From JBBBNV01 sp037137075 (GTDB taxonomy: Bacteria > Bacillota > Bacilli > Paenibacillales > NBRC-103111), in assembly GCF_037137075.1 (NCBI RefSeq), contig NZ_JBBBNV010000001.1, positions 620,001 to 684,000 on the forward strand: a DNA stretch of 64,000 nucleotides, in the 5' to 3' direction. The translations under genes and the position numbers were made by a program. Positions 7,963-16,077 of this stretch are shown here, piece by piece. The notes beneath the pieces are model-generated. The model was not told the origin of the DNA. It did not search any database and was given only the letters and a program-made list of their open reading frames with translations. Position 1 is the stretch's first letter, and each line of letters opens with the position of its first letter.

Positions 7963-8007
7963 ACATCCTCCTTGGACGAACAAAACGTCGGGGGGATGTT
8001 TTTTTAT
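7963..8007 (+). terminator. Rho-independent terminator after the small-ORF pair
   Basis: ACATCC..GACG pairs with CGTC..GGATGT, and seven T follow. It starts 31 bases past the 59-residue ORF. Confidence 0.85.
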
Positions 8008-8215
8008 AGATGAACAGCCCCTACCCTCACAACAAGCAGTCTCTAGAAAAAGACAGCAATGCCATCACCAGTTCCACTTTGTACCAAAAGATCCATAAAA
8101 TTATATCTAAAAATGTGAACTTTGTAACATTTTGCTATATTTTCATTGTGCAAACATTTTCTCCGTGATAGCATGGGAAAGCATTCCAATTCATACTTCA
8201 GGAGGAAATTGTTTT

Positions 8216-9121
8216 ATGTTTTTACGAATCACTGCAATTTTACTTAGTTTAGCCATAATGATGCAGGGGCAAGCGCTGGCTGCAGCACCGGCTCAAACGT
8301 ACAACTGGATCAAAGGAGGCAAATCCGTTAAGCTGGGCAATATCGCCACACTGGATTTGGGACCCGACTTTCTTTTCTTAAATGATACGGATACGAAAAA
8401 AATGCTCAAGGAGACGAACAACTCGGTTTACGGCAATGAGCTTGGCAGCGTCTATCCCGCCGATGAGAACCAGGATTGGGTCGTTTACTTCGAATATGAC
8501 GATTCCGGGCATATCAAGGACGCGGAGAAGGAAAAAATCGACGCCAAGGCCATCCTCAAAAGCTATAAGGAAGGTACGGAGGAGCATAACAAGACGCTTT
8601 CCGAAGCGGATCAAATCCACGTGGTCGGCTGGGACGTTGAGCCGTTCTATGACAGCCAGACCCATAACCTGTCCTGGTCCATGCTCGCCGAATATTCCGA
8701 CAAGACCAAGCTGATTAACTATAATGTGCGTCTCTTGACACGGACCGGCTACGTCTCGGTTATCCTGGCTTCCGATCCGGATCATCTGAACGAGGACAAG
8801 CAAATTCTCATTTCCAAAATTTTGCCGAAATTCGCGCCTGTCGAAGGCCAGCGTTATCAGGACTATGATGCAAGCAAGGACAAAACCTCGGAGTACGGTC
8901 TCTCCGCTCTCATTTTGGGCGGCGCAGGACTGGCCGTCGCCAAAAAAGCCGGCCTGCTCGCATTGGCGGCGGTCTTCCTCAAAAAAGGCTGGATCGTCAT
9001 CCTCGCCCTGATTGGCATCATTTTCGGCGGAGTGAAGCGTCTGATGGGACGCAAAAACAAAGCTGCGCCGCAGCAAACCCCGGCAGAACCGCCGCAGGAC
9101 CCGCAGCAGCCGTCGGTTTGA
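8216..9121 (+). CDS. DUF2167 membrane-anchored protein
   Basis: A 301-residue exported protein of the DUF2167 family (uncharacterised membrane-anchored proteins). A signal peptide covers residues 1-25 (ends QALAAAP); the extracytoplasmic body holds the family-typical segments LGPDFLFLNDTDTKKML, WVVYFEYDDSGHIKD and VVGWDVEPFYD...LSWSMLAEY; a transmembrane segment follows at about 255-285, and the tail is Pro/Gln-rich. The open frame begins at 8132 but AGGAGG precedes the ATG at 8216, which also gives the signal peptide its proper start. Function is unknown. It is monocistronic with its own terminator; the upstream 200 bases are AT-rich but show no promoter I would name. Confidence 0.85.
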   Translation: MFLRITAILLSLAIMMQGQALAAAPAQTYNWIKGGKSVKLGNIATLDLGPDFLFLNDTDTKKMLKETNNSVYGNELGSVYPADENQDWVVYFEYDDSGHIKDAEKEKIDAKAILKSYKEGTEEHNKTLSEADQIHVVGWDVEPFYDSQTHNLSWSMLAEYSDKTKLINYNVRLLTRTGYVSVILASDPDHLNEDKQILISKILPKFAPVEGQRYQDYDASKDKTSEYGLSALILGGAGLAVAKKAGLLALAAVFLKKGWIVILALIGIIFGGVKRLMGRKNKAAPQQTPAEPPQDPQQPSV

Positions 9122-9161
9122 CCTGATTCGAACAGGACGATTCAGAAAAAGCTCTGAACCA

Positions 9162-9200
9162 ACGGACACCCTCTTAAACTAGACGGTGTCCGTTATTTTT
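9162..9200 (+). terminator. Rho-independent terminator after DUF2167 gene
   Basis: Arms ACGGACACC and GGTGTCCGT with a 13-base loop, followed by TATTTTT. Confidence 0.88.
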
Positions 9201-9338
9201 CTATAATCGACCCAGACGCACCTGCTTGTCTATGACAATCTGCACATATGAGCCGACACCGCATAGGCAGCAAAGCCGCAGCAGCATGACCCGGGCTTGT
9301 CCGTATAGCTTCAGGCCGGTTATTCGACCCAATGACGA

Positions 9339-9848
9339 TTACTGTTCCTCACTGACTGCAACCCGCTTCTGAATCGTCTCGAAATGAACCGGAGTATAGT
9401 CCCATGGCTCGACACTTACATTCACGTATTGATTCCCGGCGTAATGCTGCCCATGAATGTGGCCATGAATATTCACATAGGGCATATGTTTGTTCATATA
9501 TAAAGGCTCGTGAGAGAGCAAATAAAACCCGCTGTAAATCAGCGGATACTCGCTCACCTCGTCAAATCCGGCCTCCAGCCACCACGTCCGGGAACGGCCG
9601 CGGTCATGGTTGCCCATAATGAGATGCTTATACCCGTTCAATCGGATCACAATCGCCTTCGTCTTCTCCAGATTCAAGAACGAAAAATCCCCCAAATGAA
9701 AAACCTTGTCCTCCGGGCCTACTACGGCGTTCCATTTCGCGATCATTGCCTCCGTCATTTGCTCTACATCGGCAAACGGCCTGGATTCAAAGTCAATGAT
9801 GTGCTTATGACCGAAATGATGATCCGAAATCACATAAACATTTTGCAT
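9339..9848 (-). CDS. Calcineurin-like metallophosphoesterase
   Basis: A 169-residue cytoplasmic phosphoesterase with the full set of two-metal motifs: DHHFGHKHI (residues about 9-17), GDFSFL, GNHDRGR, SHEPLY and GHIHGQHY. This compact form resembles phage- and bacteria-borne hydrolases acting on phosphodiesters; the substrate cannot be told from sequence. The frame opens at 9869 but AAGGAG lies about 8 bases before the ATG at 9848 (MQNVYVISDHH). It reads toward DUF2167; nothing recognisable lies in the 138 bases between that terminator and its stop codon. Confidence 0.85.
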   Translation of the reverse strand: MQNVYVISDHHFGHKHIIDFESRPFADVEQMTEAMIAKWNAVVGPEDKVFHLGDFSFLNLEKTKAIVIRLNGYKHLIMGNHDRGRSRTWWLEAGFDEVSEYPLIYSGFYLLSHEPLYMNKHMPYVNIHGHIHGQHYAGNQYVNVSVEPWDYTPVHFETIQKRVAVSEEQ

Positions 9849-9988
9849 GCTGCCCGCTCCTTTGTCCATGAAACCATGATGATTCCCGCTCCCCTACTGG
9901 CTAGCTGGTCCGAAAGCGCCCGACTTTACCTTGCCTGGAAAACATCCAGCGCTCTCCGTAACGCGCTTCAATCAGAAGACTTGCGGCA

Positions 9989-10264
9989 CTACAGCCGAAG
10001 CAGCGCTCTCCGCTCGGCCTGCGGCTTGCAGATGTCACAAACTCCGATTACACGGCCACCCTCATTGGCGTAAAAAGATAACCGTTTCGCTTTCTTTTTA
10101 CAAAAAGAGCAGCGATTTACTCCGGCCTGTCCGGATACCTTGCGACGGGCCTTCAGCTGAACCACCTTGCCTGTCGCAGCCTGTCGGTTCTGGATTCTCC
10201 GGCGGAACCAAACCGCAAGGAAGACAACTGCCAGCACTGCCGCCGCCGTAATCAACAGCTTCAT
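9989..10264 (-). CDS. Small membrane protein with a zinc-ribbon tail
   Basis: A 91-residue protein: one N-terminal transmembrane helix (about 3-20), a basic stretch (FRRRIQNRQ..KARRK), then CSFCKKK about residue 52 and CDICK about residue 75, a pair of CxxC knuckles spaced like a zinc ribbon. I do not recognise a named family. GGAAAGGTGGG precedes the ATG. It lies between the metallophosphoesterase and an HD hydrolase on the same strand, with gaps of 140 and 125 bases and no visible terminator, so cotranscription is possible but unproven. Confidence 0.65.
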   Translation of the reverse strand: MKLLITAAAVLAVVFLAVWFRRRIQNRQAATGKVVQLKARRKVSGQAGVNRCSFCKKKAKRLSFYANEGGRVIGVCDICKPQAERRALLRL

Positions 10265-10389
10265 GAGCCCACCTTCCTTTCCCTTGCATGTTCATCCAGC
10301 TTTTTTTGCTTGCTCCAAGCACGGTTAGCGACCATTATGCGGCGCCGCACTGCGCGACAAACGAACACTTACTGCGCTTGTAGCAGGAC

Positions 10390-10809
10390 TCATTCTGACA
10401 ACCTCCGAACCGCATGCTTATATTTGCTCAACCGCTCATAGTCCTGTTCCGTCGGATTAGGTATACGGTCCAAATTCATATTATCCTCCAGATCCAACCG
10501 CTTGACGGCTGCCGCAAGCTTGTTTGGCCGAATTCTTTGCAGGAATGCTTCGTAAGCTTCTTCGGGCCTTCGGGTAAGACAGTCCAGTGCCGCAATAATG
10601 TGCTCATGAAAGCCTGCTTGACGCAGCTCCTCCAGTGAACAGTCCGAATCTTCCACCACATCGTGCAGTACCGCCACAATCCGCGTGTCAGTGTCGCCAG
10701 CCTGAAGCATGACCCGCAAAGGATGCAAAATATAGGGCTGACCGCCTTTGTCCAGCTGGCCTTCATGGGATTTCGCCGCAATCATAATCGCCTCGGTTAA
10801 AGTAGACAT
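10390..10809 (-). CDS. HD-domain hydrolase (RelA/SpoT HD-like)
   Basis: A 139-residue single-domain protein. Motifs KSHEGQLDKGGQPYILHPLRV, AVLHDVVEDSDCSLEEL and KRLDLEDNMN match the metal-binding HD fold of the (p)ppGpp hydrolase domain of RelA/SpoT and the small MESH1-type hydrolases. There is no synthetase, TGS or ACT domain. The likely activity is a phosphohydrolase on a nucleotide, possibly (p)ppGpp, but related proteins have other substrates. A GGGAGG site is about 14 bases before the ATG, longer than ideal; an in-frame stop lies just upstream so no longer start exists. Confidence 0.78.
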   Translation of the reverse strand: MSTLTEAIMIAAKSHEGQLDKGGQPYILHPLRVMLQAGDTDTRIVAVLHDVVEDSDCSLEELRQAGFHEHIIAALDCLTRRPEEAYEAFLQRIRPNKLAAAVKRLDLEDNMNLDRIPNPTEQDYERLSKYKHAVRRLSE

Positions 10810-11267
10810 CGTTTACACACCATCCTCCCCAAACAAAGCTTTGCCGGCTCATGCCCTGTTGACGGGCTTACAGCTTGTTCTTCATGGTTCCCTAGCTGCT
10901 GCACTTCGGGTAATACTTGAATTTTACCATAGCGATGGCAGCGTGAACCAATTTTTTTCCAAATTCATAATAGCGGGGCCGCCTGATACAACAAACACCC
11001 CTCCGGCATAGGCCGTCCGGGTAAACCAATACAAAAAAACCTCAATCTCCATTGAAGAAAATTGAGGTCTTTTTCTTAAGTTCATTCGCCGCATTAATGA
11101 GCGAAAAAGTTTATCAATAAAAAATATGATAATCCGCTTGTTTTTAAGCAAGCTAACTTATTCGGTTTAACAACGGCATTTGTCATTTACCAGATCACCA
11201 ATCGTTTACATTGGCTGGAGACCGCTCTCAACCCGAAATCCTTGCTGCACCTTTACTATTCCCTTCC
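10810..11267. other. 458-base intergenic region upstream of the HD gene and downstream of spo0A
   Basis: The only clear structure is the hairpin at 11040-11074. A minus-strand open frame crosses that hairpin and has no ribosome site, so no gene is called. Confidence 0.5.
11040..11074 (-). terminator. Terminator downstream of spo0A (bidirectional by sequence)
   Basis: Arms CCTCAAT and ATTGAGG; seven T follow on the minus strand and a T-rich run follows on the plus strand. It lies about 200 bases past the spo0A stop, so the mRNA has a long 3' tail unless a nearer site was missed. Confidence 0.8.
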
Positions 11268-12062
11268 TCAGCTAACCTTATGCTCGATCCGCAGCTTATC
11301 CGCCACCATCGCGATGAACTCGCTATTGGTCGGCTTCGCTTTGCTGATGTTTACGGTATATCCAAACAGGTGGGAGATAGAATCAATATTGCCGCGGGTC
11401 CATGCAACTTCAATGGCGTGGCGGATGGCTCGTTCCACCCGGGATGGGGTTGTTTTGTATTTAGTGGCGATAGCGGGATATAGCGTTTTCGTAATGGCGC
11501 CTAGAATTTCGATGTTGTTATAGACCATCGTAATCGCTTCTCGCAAATATTGATAGCCCTTAATATGAGCCGGAACACCAATCTCATGAATAATACTGGT
11601 AATGTTCGCATCCAAATTTTTACCTTTGGTCATCGGAATGACATTGGGCTTGCTCATTGGAATCGAAGAGGTTAGCACCTGATTGGACACCAGTTGACGA
11701 ATTCGGTTCGTCAGCGCTTCCATATCAAACGGCTTCAGGATGTAATACGCGGCGCCAAGCTGAACTGCTTTTTGCGTAATGTTCTCTTGACCGAAGGCGG
11801 TTAACATAATAATTTTGGGCTGAGGCGTCAGATTCATTTCTCTCAGCTTCTCAAGAACACCGAGTCCGTCCAGATGAGGCATAATAATATCCAGGATAAG
11901 CACGTCCGGAACTTTACGGCTTTCTTCTATAAAGCGAAGCACTTCATTACCGTTATACGCAACACCTGTGACTGTCATATCATCCTGTTCCGAAATATAT
12001 TCGGACAACAGGTTTGTAAATTCCCGGTTATCATCTGCTAACAGCACTTCGATTTTTTGCAA
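11268..12062 (-). CDS. spo0A: Sporulation transcription factor Spo0A
   Basis: The master regulator of sporulation; phosphorylated through the phosphorelay, it binds 0A boxes. The 264-residue protein has an N-terminal receiver domain with the acid pocket D10/D11, phosphoacceptor D58 in LILDIIMPHLDG and K about 108 in ILKPFD, then a linker and the C-terminal Spo0A DNA-binding domain with the recognition region SRVERAIRHAIEVAWTRG and the conserved ISKAKPTNSEFIAMVADKL near the end. The start codon is TTG, set by TAAGGAGG 7 bases upstream. As in B. subtilis, spoIVB-recN-argR lies immediately upstream. A sigma-H promoter and several 0A boxes precede it, consistent with autoregulation. Confidence 0.97.
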   Translation of the reverse strand: MQKIEVLLADDNREFTNLLSEYISEQDDMTVTGVAYNGNEVLRFIEESRKVPDVLILDIIMPHLDGLGVLEKLREMNLTPQPKIIMLTAFGQENITQKAVQLGAAYYILKPFDMEALTNRIRQLVSNQVLTSSIPMSKPNVIPMTKGKNLDANITSIIHEIGVPAHIKGYQYLREAITMVYNNIEILGAITKTLYPAIATKYKTTPSRVERAIRHAIEVAWTRGNIDSISHLFGYTVNISKAKPTNSEFIAMVADKLRIEHKVS

Positions 12063-12115
12063 CGTAAATCCTCCTTATTAAACCAAATATTGGATTGGTG
12101 TTTGTCTACATAGCA

Positions 12116-12142
12116 ATTCGACATCTGTATTGGATTTCCTTC
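12116..12142 (-). promoter_or_regulatory. Sigma-H promoter of spo0A
   Basis: On the minus strand GAAGGAAAT (12134-12142) and GTCGAAT (12116-12122) are 11 bases apart, a close match to the sigma-H pattern RnAGGAwww, 11-12 bases, RnnGAAT. An 0A box overlaps the -10. It corresponds to the sporulation promoter known upstream of B. subtilis spo0A. Confidence 0.78.
12117..12123 (-). promoter_or_regulatory. 0A box overlapping the spo0A -10
   Basis: Exact TGTCGAA on the minus strand, overlapping the sigma-H -10. Confidence 0.65.
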
Positions 12143-12149
12143 TGTCGAA
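12143..12149 (+). promoter_or_regulatory. 0A box just upstream of the spo0A -35
   Basis: Exact TGTCGAA (followed by AA) on the plus strand, immediately upstream of the sigma-H -35 and inverted relative to the box at 12117. Confidence 0.65.
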
Positions 12150-12250
12150 AATTATTTTTCTTTATTTTTTTTTCGAGATACGATATAATTGATAATTTGT
12201 TACAAAATAAACAGGGTTTCAGCAAAATTCTACATGTCATCGGAGACGAT

Positions 12251-12257
12251 TTCGACA
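12251..12257 (-). promoter_or_regulatory. Upstream 0A box in the spoIVB-spo0A spacer
   Basis: Third exact TGTCGAA, about 110 bases upstream of the sigma-H promoter. The rest of the 341-base spoIVB-spo0A spacer is AT-rich, and I could not place a vegetative promoter in it with confidence. Confidence 0.5.
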
Positions 12258-12369
12258 TCCTTTCATCCGAAAGAAAGCTTCCTACATCAAATGCTGCAGC
12301 GAAGCTTTGAGCTGCTATTGCCGCCTTGTTCGTCAGTTTAGCTTAAGAAAAATGAATTGGAATATAGAA

Positions 12370-12396
12370 AATACCCCCTTCTAAAAAGGGAGTATT
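12370..12396 (-). terminator. Terminator after spoIVB
   Basis: AATAC-CCC pairs with GGG-GTATT around a loop of A/T; TTTTCTAT follows on the minus strand, 8 bases past the stop. Confidence 0.65.
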
Positions 12397-12403
12397 CTGC
12401 AAC

Positions 12404-13738
12404 TCATGATGCTTGCTCGATTTGTTCTCCACCGTTCTGCCGAAGTACAATTCCTGCATCCTGCAGCATCCACTCAATAAAACAGCCGTAGCCGCTGGTC
12501 GGGTCATTTACAAAAACATGTGTTACCGCCCCAATGAGCTTGCCATTTTGAATAATGGGACTGCCGCTCATGCCTTGTACGATACCGCCGGTTTTCTCCA
12601 GCAGCTTCGGATCCGTTACTTTAATAACCATTCCTTTGGTTGCCGGATACTGCTGCTTGTTTACCTTCACAACCTCGATAGAAAATTGCTCCACCTTTTG
12701 ACCATTGACTACCGTATAAATTTGGGCCGGGCCTTCCTGTACCTCTTCCGCAAAAGCGATTCGGACCGGCGTCTTGGTTAAGCTATGATCAGGGGGATTG
12801 AATAATTTACCGAAAATGCCGAACGGCGTATTACGTTCAATGCTTCCCAACACCTTGCTTTCGTTGAAAAACTGTGCCCGCTTCTCGCCAGGCTCACCGT
12901 TTTGACTTTTGGCGATGGAAGTCACATTAGAATGCACAATTTCACCACTGCCAACAACGATCGGTGTTTGAGTGTCCATATCGGTAATAATATGTCCAAG
13001 CGCCCCGTAAACGCCCTGATCCGGGACATAAAACGTCAATGTGCCTACACCTGCTGCAGAATCACGAATGTACAAACCGAGCCGGTATGATTTATCGGCC
13101 TCGTCAAAAACAGGGCTTATCGGCAGCATGATTTGTTCATTGCCGCGCTGAATCGTAAGCTCAAGCGATTGCTTCTTTTCCCCGGCCTCATTGACATATA
13201 CGGCTACCTTGCTTACATCAGAGACCGGCTCACCGTTAATTTTGACGATGAGGTCCCCGAGTTGAATCTTGGCGTCTTCACCGGGAGATGCTTTTTTCTG
13301 ATTTCTCAGTTCAACCAAATGATGTCCGACAACCATAACTCCGGCAGATTTCATTTTGACGCCAATGGTTTGCCCTCCGGGAATGACCTTCAAGTCTGGA
13401 ATGACACTGACCTTTACCGTTTTAAACGGAATTTTGCCGAATAGCTTCAACTGCATTTGTGCCTCTCCGGCATGAGAGGATTGCAATGAAATGGGCTTTT
13501 CCAAATCGACGCGGAATGATTGACGACTTGCGCCGTTCACCTTTACGATATCCGGATTCGTGACTGTAAGCTGTGCATGAACCGGAACATCGAGTCGAAG
13601 CTGTTTATCCTGCCCTGCGAACAAGCGCAGCTCACTAGGAAAGGATGCGAAATTTTGAAAAGGCGTGGAGAAGCTGATGATACAAACGAAGAGGACGAGC
13701 AGTAAGCCTAGAAGTCTTTTCTTATGGCCTGCTTCCAT
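12404..13738 (-). CDS. spoIVB: SpoIVB serine peptidase (sigma-K checkpoint)
   Basis: SpoIVB is made in the forespore, is secreted to the intermembrane space and cleaves SpoIVFA, releasing pro-sigma-K processing. The 444-residue protein has an N-terminal signal/anchor helix (about 8-25), a PDZ domain in the middle (QLGDLIVKINGEPVSD), then the S55 peptidase domain with GALGHIITDMDT carrying the catalytic His and GMSGSPIIQNGKLIGAVTHV carrying the catalytic Ser (S393). The frame begins at a GTG three codons earlier, but GGGAG spacing favours the ATG at 13738. It sits between recN and spo0A as in B. subtilis. No convincing forespore promoter was found in the 150 bases upstream. Confidence 0.95.
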   Translation of the reverse strand: MEAGHKKRLLGLLLVLFVCIISFSTPFQNFASFPSELRLFAGQDKQLRLDVPVHAQLTVTNPDIVKVNGASRQSFRVDLEKPISLQSSHAGEAQMQLKLFGKIPFKTVKVSVIPDLKVIPGGQTIGVKMKSAGVMVVGHHLVELRNQKKASPGEDAKIQLGDLIVKINGEPVSDVSKVAVYVNEAGEKKQSLELTIQRGNEQIMLPISPVFDEADKSYRLGLYIRDSAAGVGTLTFYVPDQGVYGALGHIITDMDTQTPIVVGSGEIVHSNVTSIAKSQNGEPGEKRAQFFNESKVLGSIERNTPFGIFGKLFNPPDHSLTKTPVRIAFAEEVQEGPAQIYTVVNGQKVEQFSIEVVKVNKQQYPATKGMVIKVTDPKLLEKTGGIVQGMSGSPIIQNGKLIGAVTHVFVNDPTSGYGCFIEWMLQDAGIVLRQNGGEQIEQAS

Positions 13739-13897
13739 TTGAGTCACGCTCCCTTTTCAGCTTAGCCTGACAATGTTTTCTCGCAAGCTGGTACCTTTAA
13801 ATTAACCGCACCCCATTTGTTTTATTACTGTAAAAGCGCTCCTAAGCGCAAATATTTTTGCTTTTCATGCATGATCGCTTCCATGCTTTCCAATGCT

Positions 13898-15598
13898 TCA
13901 GCTTGCGGCCAATTCCTGCTTTTTTTGCGATGCCAGCTGCAGCATTTCTTCCGCATGATGAAGTGTCGTCGACGTAACCTCTACCCCGCCGAGCATTCGC
14001 GCAAGCTCTTCTACGCGTACCGTTTCCTGCAAATGCTCCACGCGAGTAAAGGTCCGCTCCCCGTCAACCGCCTTGCGTATTTCAAAATGAACATCGGCCA
14101 TACACGCAACCTGAGGCAAATGGGTGATGGAGAATACCTGCACATGACGGGACAAATGGGAGAGCTTCACTGCAATGGCCTGTGCAGCCCGGCCGCTTAC
14201 GCCTGTATCCACCTCATCAAAGACAAGGACCGGTATACGGTCAATCCGCGCAAATATCGATTTCATCCCCAGCATAATCCGCGACAGTTCACCGCCGGAT
14301 GCAATCTTATGCAGCGGACGCAGCGGCTCGCCCGGGTTCGGAGAAATAAGAAATTCAACCTGATCCAGGCCATCCCGGGTGAATTTGTCTCCGGTCGATT
14401 CCATTTGCACGTAGAAACGGGTCCGCTCCATGTGCAGCCCTTTCAGCTCCTGCTCAATAAGCTGTGCCAATTGGTCCGCCGCGGCTCGTCTGAGCTGCGA
14501 AAGCTGCCCGCCCAGATCCTTCAAAAGCAGCTGCTGACGTTCAGCCTCCGCCTGCATTTCGCGAAGCGTTTCATCGCTGTTTTCAATTAAAGATAATTCA
14601 TTCTCAATCTTATGTAAGTAGTCCAGCATATCCTGTACCGAATCCCCGTACTTGCGGCGCAGACCGGAGATTAAATCTAAGCGCCGCTCAATAAATTCGA
14701 GCCGGCCTGGATTAAATTCAATGCTGTCCCGATAGTCCCGAAGCTGGAACGCGGCATCCTCGAGCTGATAATAGGCCGACTGCATTTGTTCCAACAAAGG
14801 CTGAAGTGCATTCTTATCGTGAGCCGTAATCTCCTCGATTTTGGCTATCGCTTTCGCAATGGCGCTGATCCCTTTGGAATTGCCGTACAGCTGCTCATAG
14901 GCATCCGCACTATTTTGGAACATTTTTTCGGCATTTCCTAGCTTGCGCTTTTCTTCCAAAAGTAATTCATCTTCACCCGCTTTTAATTCGGCATTTTTCA
15001 GCTCTTCGATCTGAAAGCGGTACAAATCCGCCATTTGCAGCGCTTGCTTGCTTTTGTCTTCCAGCGCTCTCATCTCGCGGCGAAGCGCCATAAACCGGTC
15101 ATATGCCGCTTGATACCTGGCTTTAACAGCGCTAATGCTGCCTTCACCAAAAGCATCGAGCCACTGCAAATGACGATCCACCTTAAGCAGAGACTGATGC
15201 TCATGCTGGCCATGAATATTAACCAGGCACTCCCCGACATCCCGCAAGGAAGCCAGATTCACCAGCTGCCCGTTAATGCGGCTGGTGCTTTTTCCCTGGG
15301 CGGTGATCTCCCGGCGAATAATAATAATTCCATCCTCGCATACGAACCCGAGCTTCTCCATCACCGCCCATACCGGGTGTTCCTTGGGGAGCTCGAACAT
15401 CGCTTCCATTTCCGCTTTCTCGCAGCCGTACCGCACCAGCTCCGCAGAGCCGCGAGCACCGGCGATTAAGCTTAGCGCATCAATGATAATCGATTTCCCG
15501 GCGCCGGTCTCTCCGGTCAATACATGGAACCCTTTATTGCAGTGGAGCTGCGTGTTTTCTACAACCGCTAAATTCCGAATCGTCAGTTCTGCTAGCAT
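13898..15598 (-). CDS. recN: DNA repair protein RecN
   Basis: An SMC-like ATPase acting early in double-strand break repair. The 566-residue protein starts MLAELTIRNLAVVE and has the Walker A GETGAGKSIIIDALSL (about 30-45), two long coiled-coil segments (about 155-230 and 290-370), the ABC signature LSRIMLGMKSI with GGELSR just before, and Walker B IPVLVFDEVDTGVSGR. The frame is open to 15688 but GGGGGAAG precedes the ATG at 15598. It follows argR by 29 bases. A weak hairpin (GCGCT/AGCGC plus TTTT) lies near 13840, possibly its terminator. Confidence 0.95.
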   Translation of the reverse strand: MLAELTIRNLAVVENTQLHCNKGFHVLTGETGAGKSIIIDALSLIAGARGSAELVRYGCEKAEMEAMFELPKEHPVWAVMEKLGFVCEDGIIIIRREITAQGKSTSRINGQLVNLASLRDVGECLVNIHGQHEHQSLLKVDRHLQWLDAFGEGSISAVKARYQAAYDRFMALRREMRALEDKSKQALQMADLYRFQIEELKNAELKAGEDELLLEEKRKLGNAEKMFQNSADAYEQLYGNSKGISAIAKAIAKIEEITAHDKNALQPLLEQMQSAYYQLEDAAFQLRDYRDSIEFNPGRLEFIERRLDLISGLRRKYGDSVQDMLDYLHKIENELSLIENSDETLREMQAEAERQQLLLKDLGGQLSQLRRAAADQLAQLIEQELKGLHMERTRFYVQMESTGDKFTRDGLDQVEFLISPNPGEPLRPLHKIASGGELSRIMLGMKSIFARIDRIPVLVFDEVDTGVSGRAAQAIAVKLSHLSRHVQVFSITHLPQVACMADVHFEIRKAVDGERTFTRVEHLQETVRVEELARMLGGVEVTSTTLHHAEEMLQLASQKKQELAAS

Positions 15599-15627
15599 CG
15601 CTTCCCCCTCTTTTCCCCTGGACGAAA

Positions 15628-16077
15628 TCAGGACAACATCGATAAAAACTGTTGAACGGTTTGACCGCTTTGTTCCTTCGTTCGGCATATAATTAAAATG
15701 GTGTCATCCCCGCAAATCGTCCCCATAATCTCCGGCCATTCCAAGCTGTCAATCAGGGAGCCGATCGCATTAGCCGTTCCCGGGAGACACTTCATGACGA
15801 CCAAGTTTTCGGTAAAATCAATATGTATAAAGTTATCATTTAAGCTTCGTTTCAGCTTTTGCAGCGGGTTAAAGCGCTGATCCGCCGGCAGGGAGTATTT
15901 ATAACGCCCGTCGTCAAGCGGCACCTTCACCAAATGCAGCTCCTTAATATCCCGGGATACCGTTGCCTGGGTTACATGGAAGCCTGCACTGCGCAGCGCA
16001 TCCACCAGCTCATCCTGTGTTTCAATTTCCCCCGTAGAAATAATTTGTCTGATTTTCATATGACGATGGCCTTTCAT
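15628..16077 (-). CDS. argR: Arginine repressor ArgR/AhrC
   Basis: A hexameric arginine-responsive regulator that represses arginine synthesis and activates catabolism. The 149-residue protein has the N-terminal winged-helix DNA-binding domain (about 7-75, with ATVSRDIKELHLVKVP) and the C-terminal oligomerisation and arginine-binding domain with PGTANAIGSLIDS and GTICGDDTILIIC, where the Asp pair contacts arginine. GGAGGAG precedes the ATG. The ATG overlaps the stop of the preceding membrane-protein gene (4-base overlap), indicating translational coupling. Confidence 0.95.
   Translation of the reverse strand: MKGHRHMKIRQIISTGEIETQDELVDALRSAGFHVTQATVSRDIKELHLVKVPLDDGRYKYSLPADQRFNPLQKLKRSLNDNFIHIDFTENLVVMKCLPGTANAIGSLIDSLEWPEIMGTICGDDTILIICRTKEQSGQTVQQFLSMLS

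Noticed and set aside
10924..11151. 75-codon minus-strand frame between spo0A and the HD gene
   Set aside because: It runs through the terminator at 11040-11074 and has no ribosome site.
12095..12310. 71-codon plus-strand frame in the spo0A control region
   Set aside because: It overlaps the sigma-H promoter and 0A boxes, has no ribosome site and is biased toward AT-rich residues.
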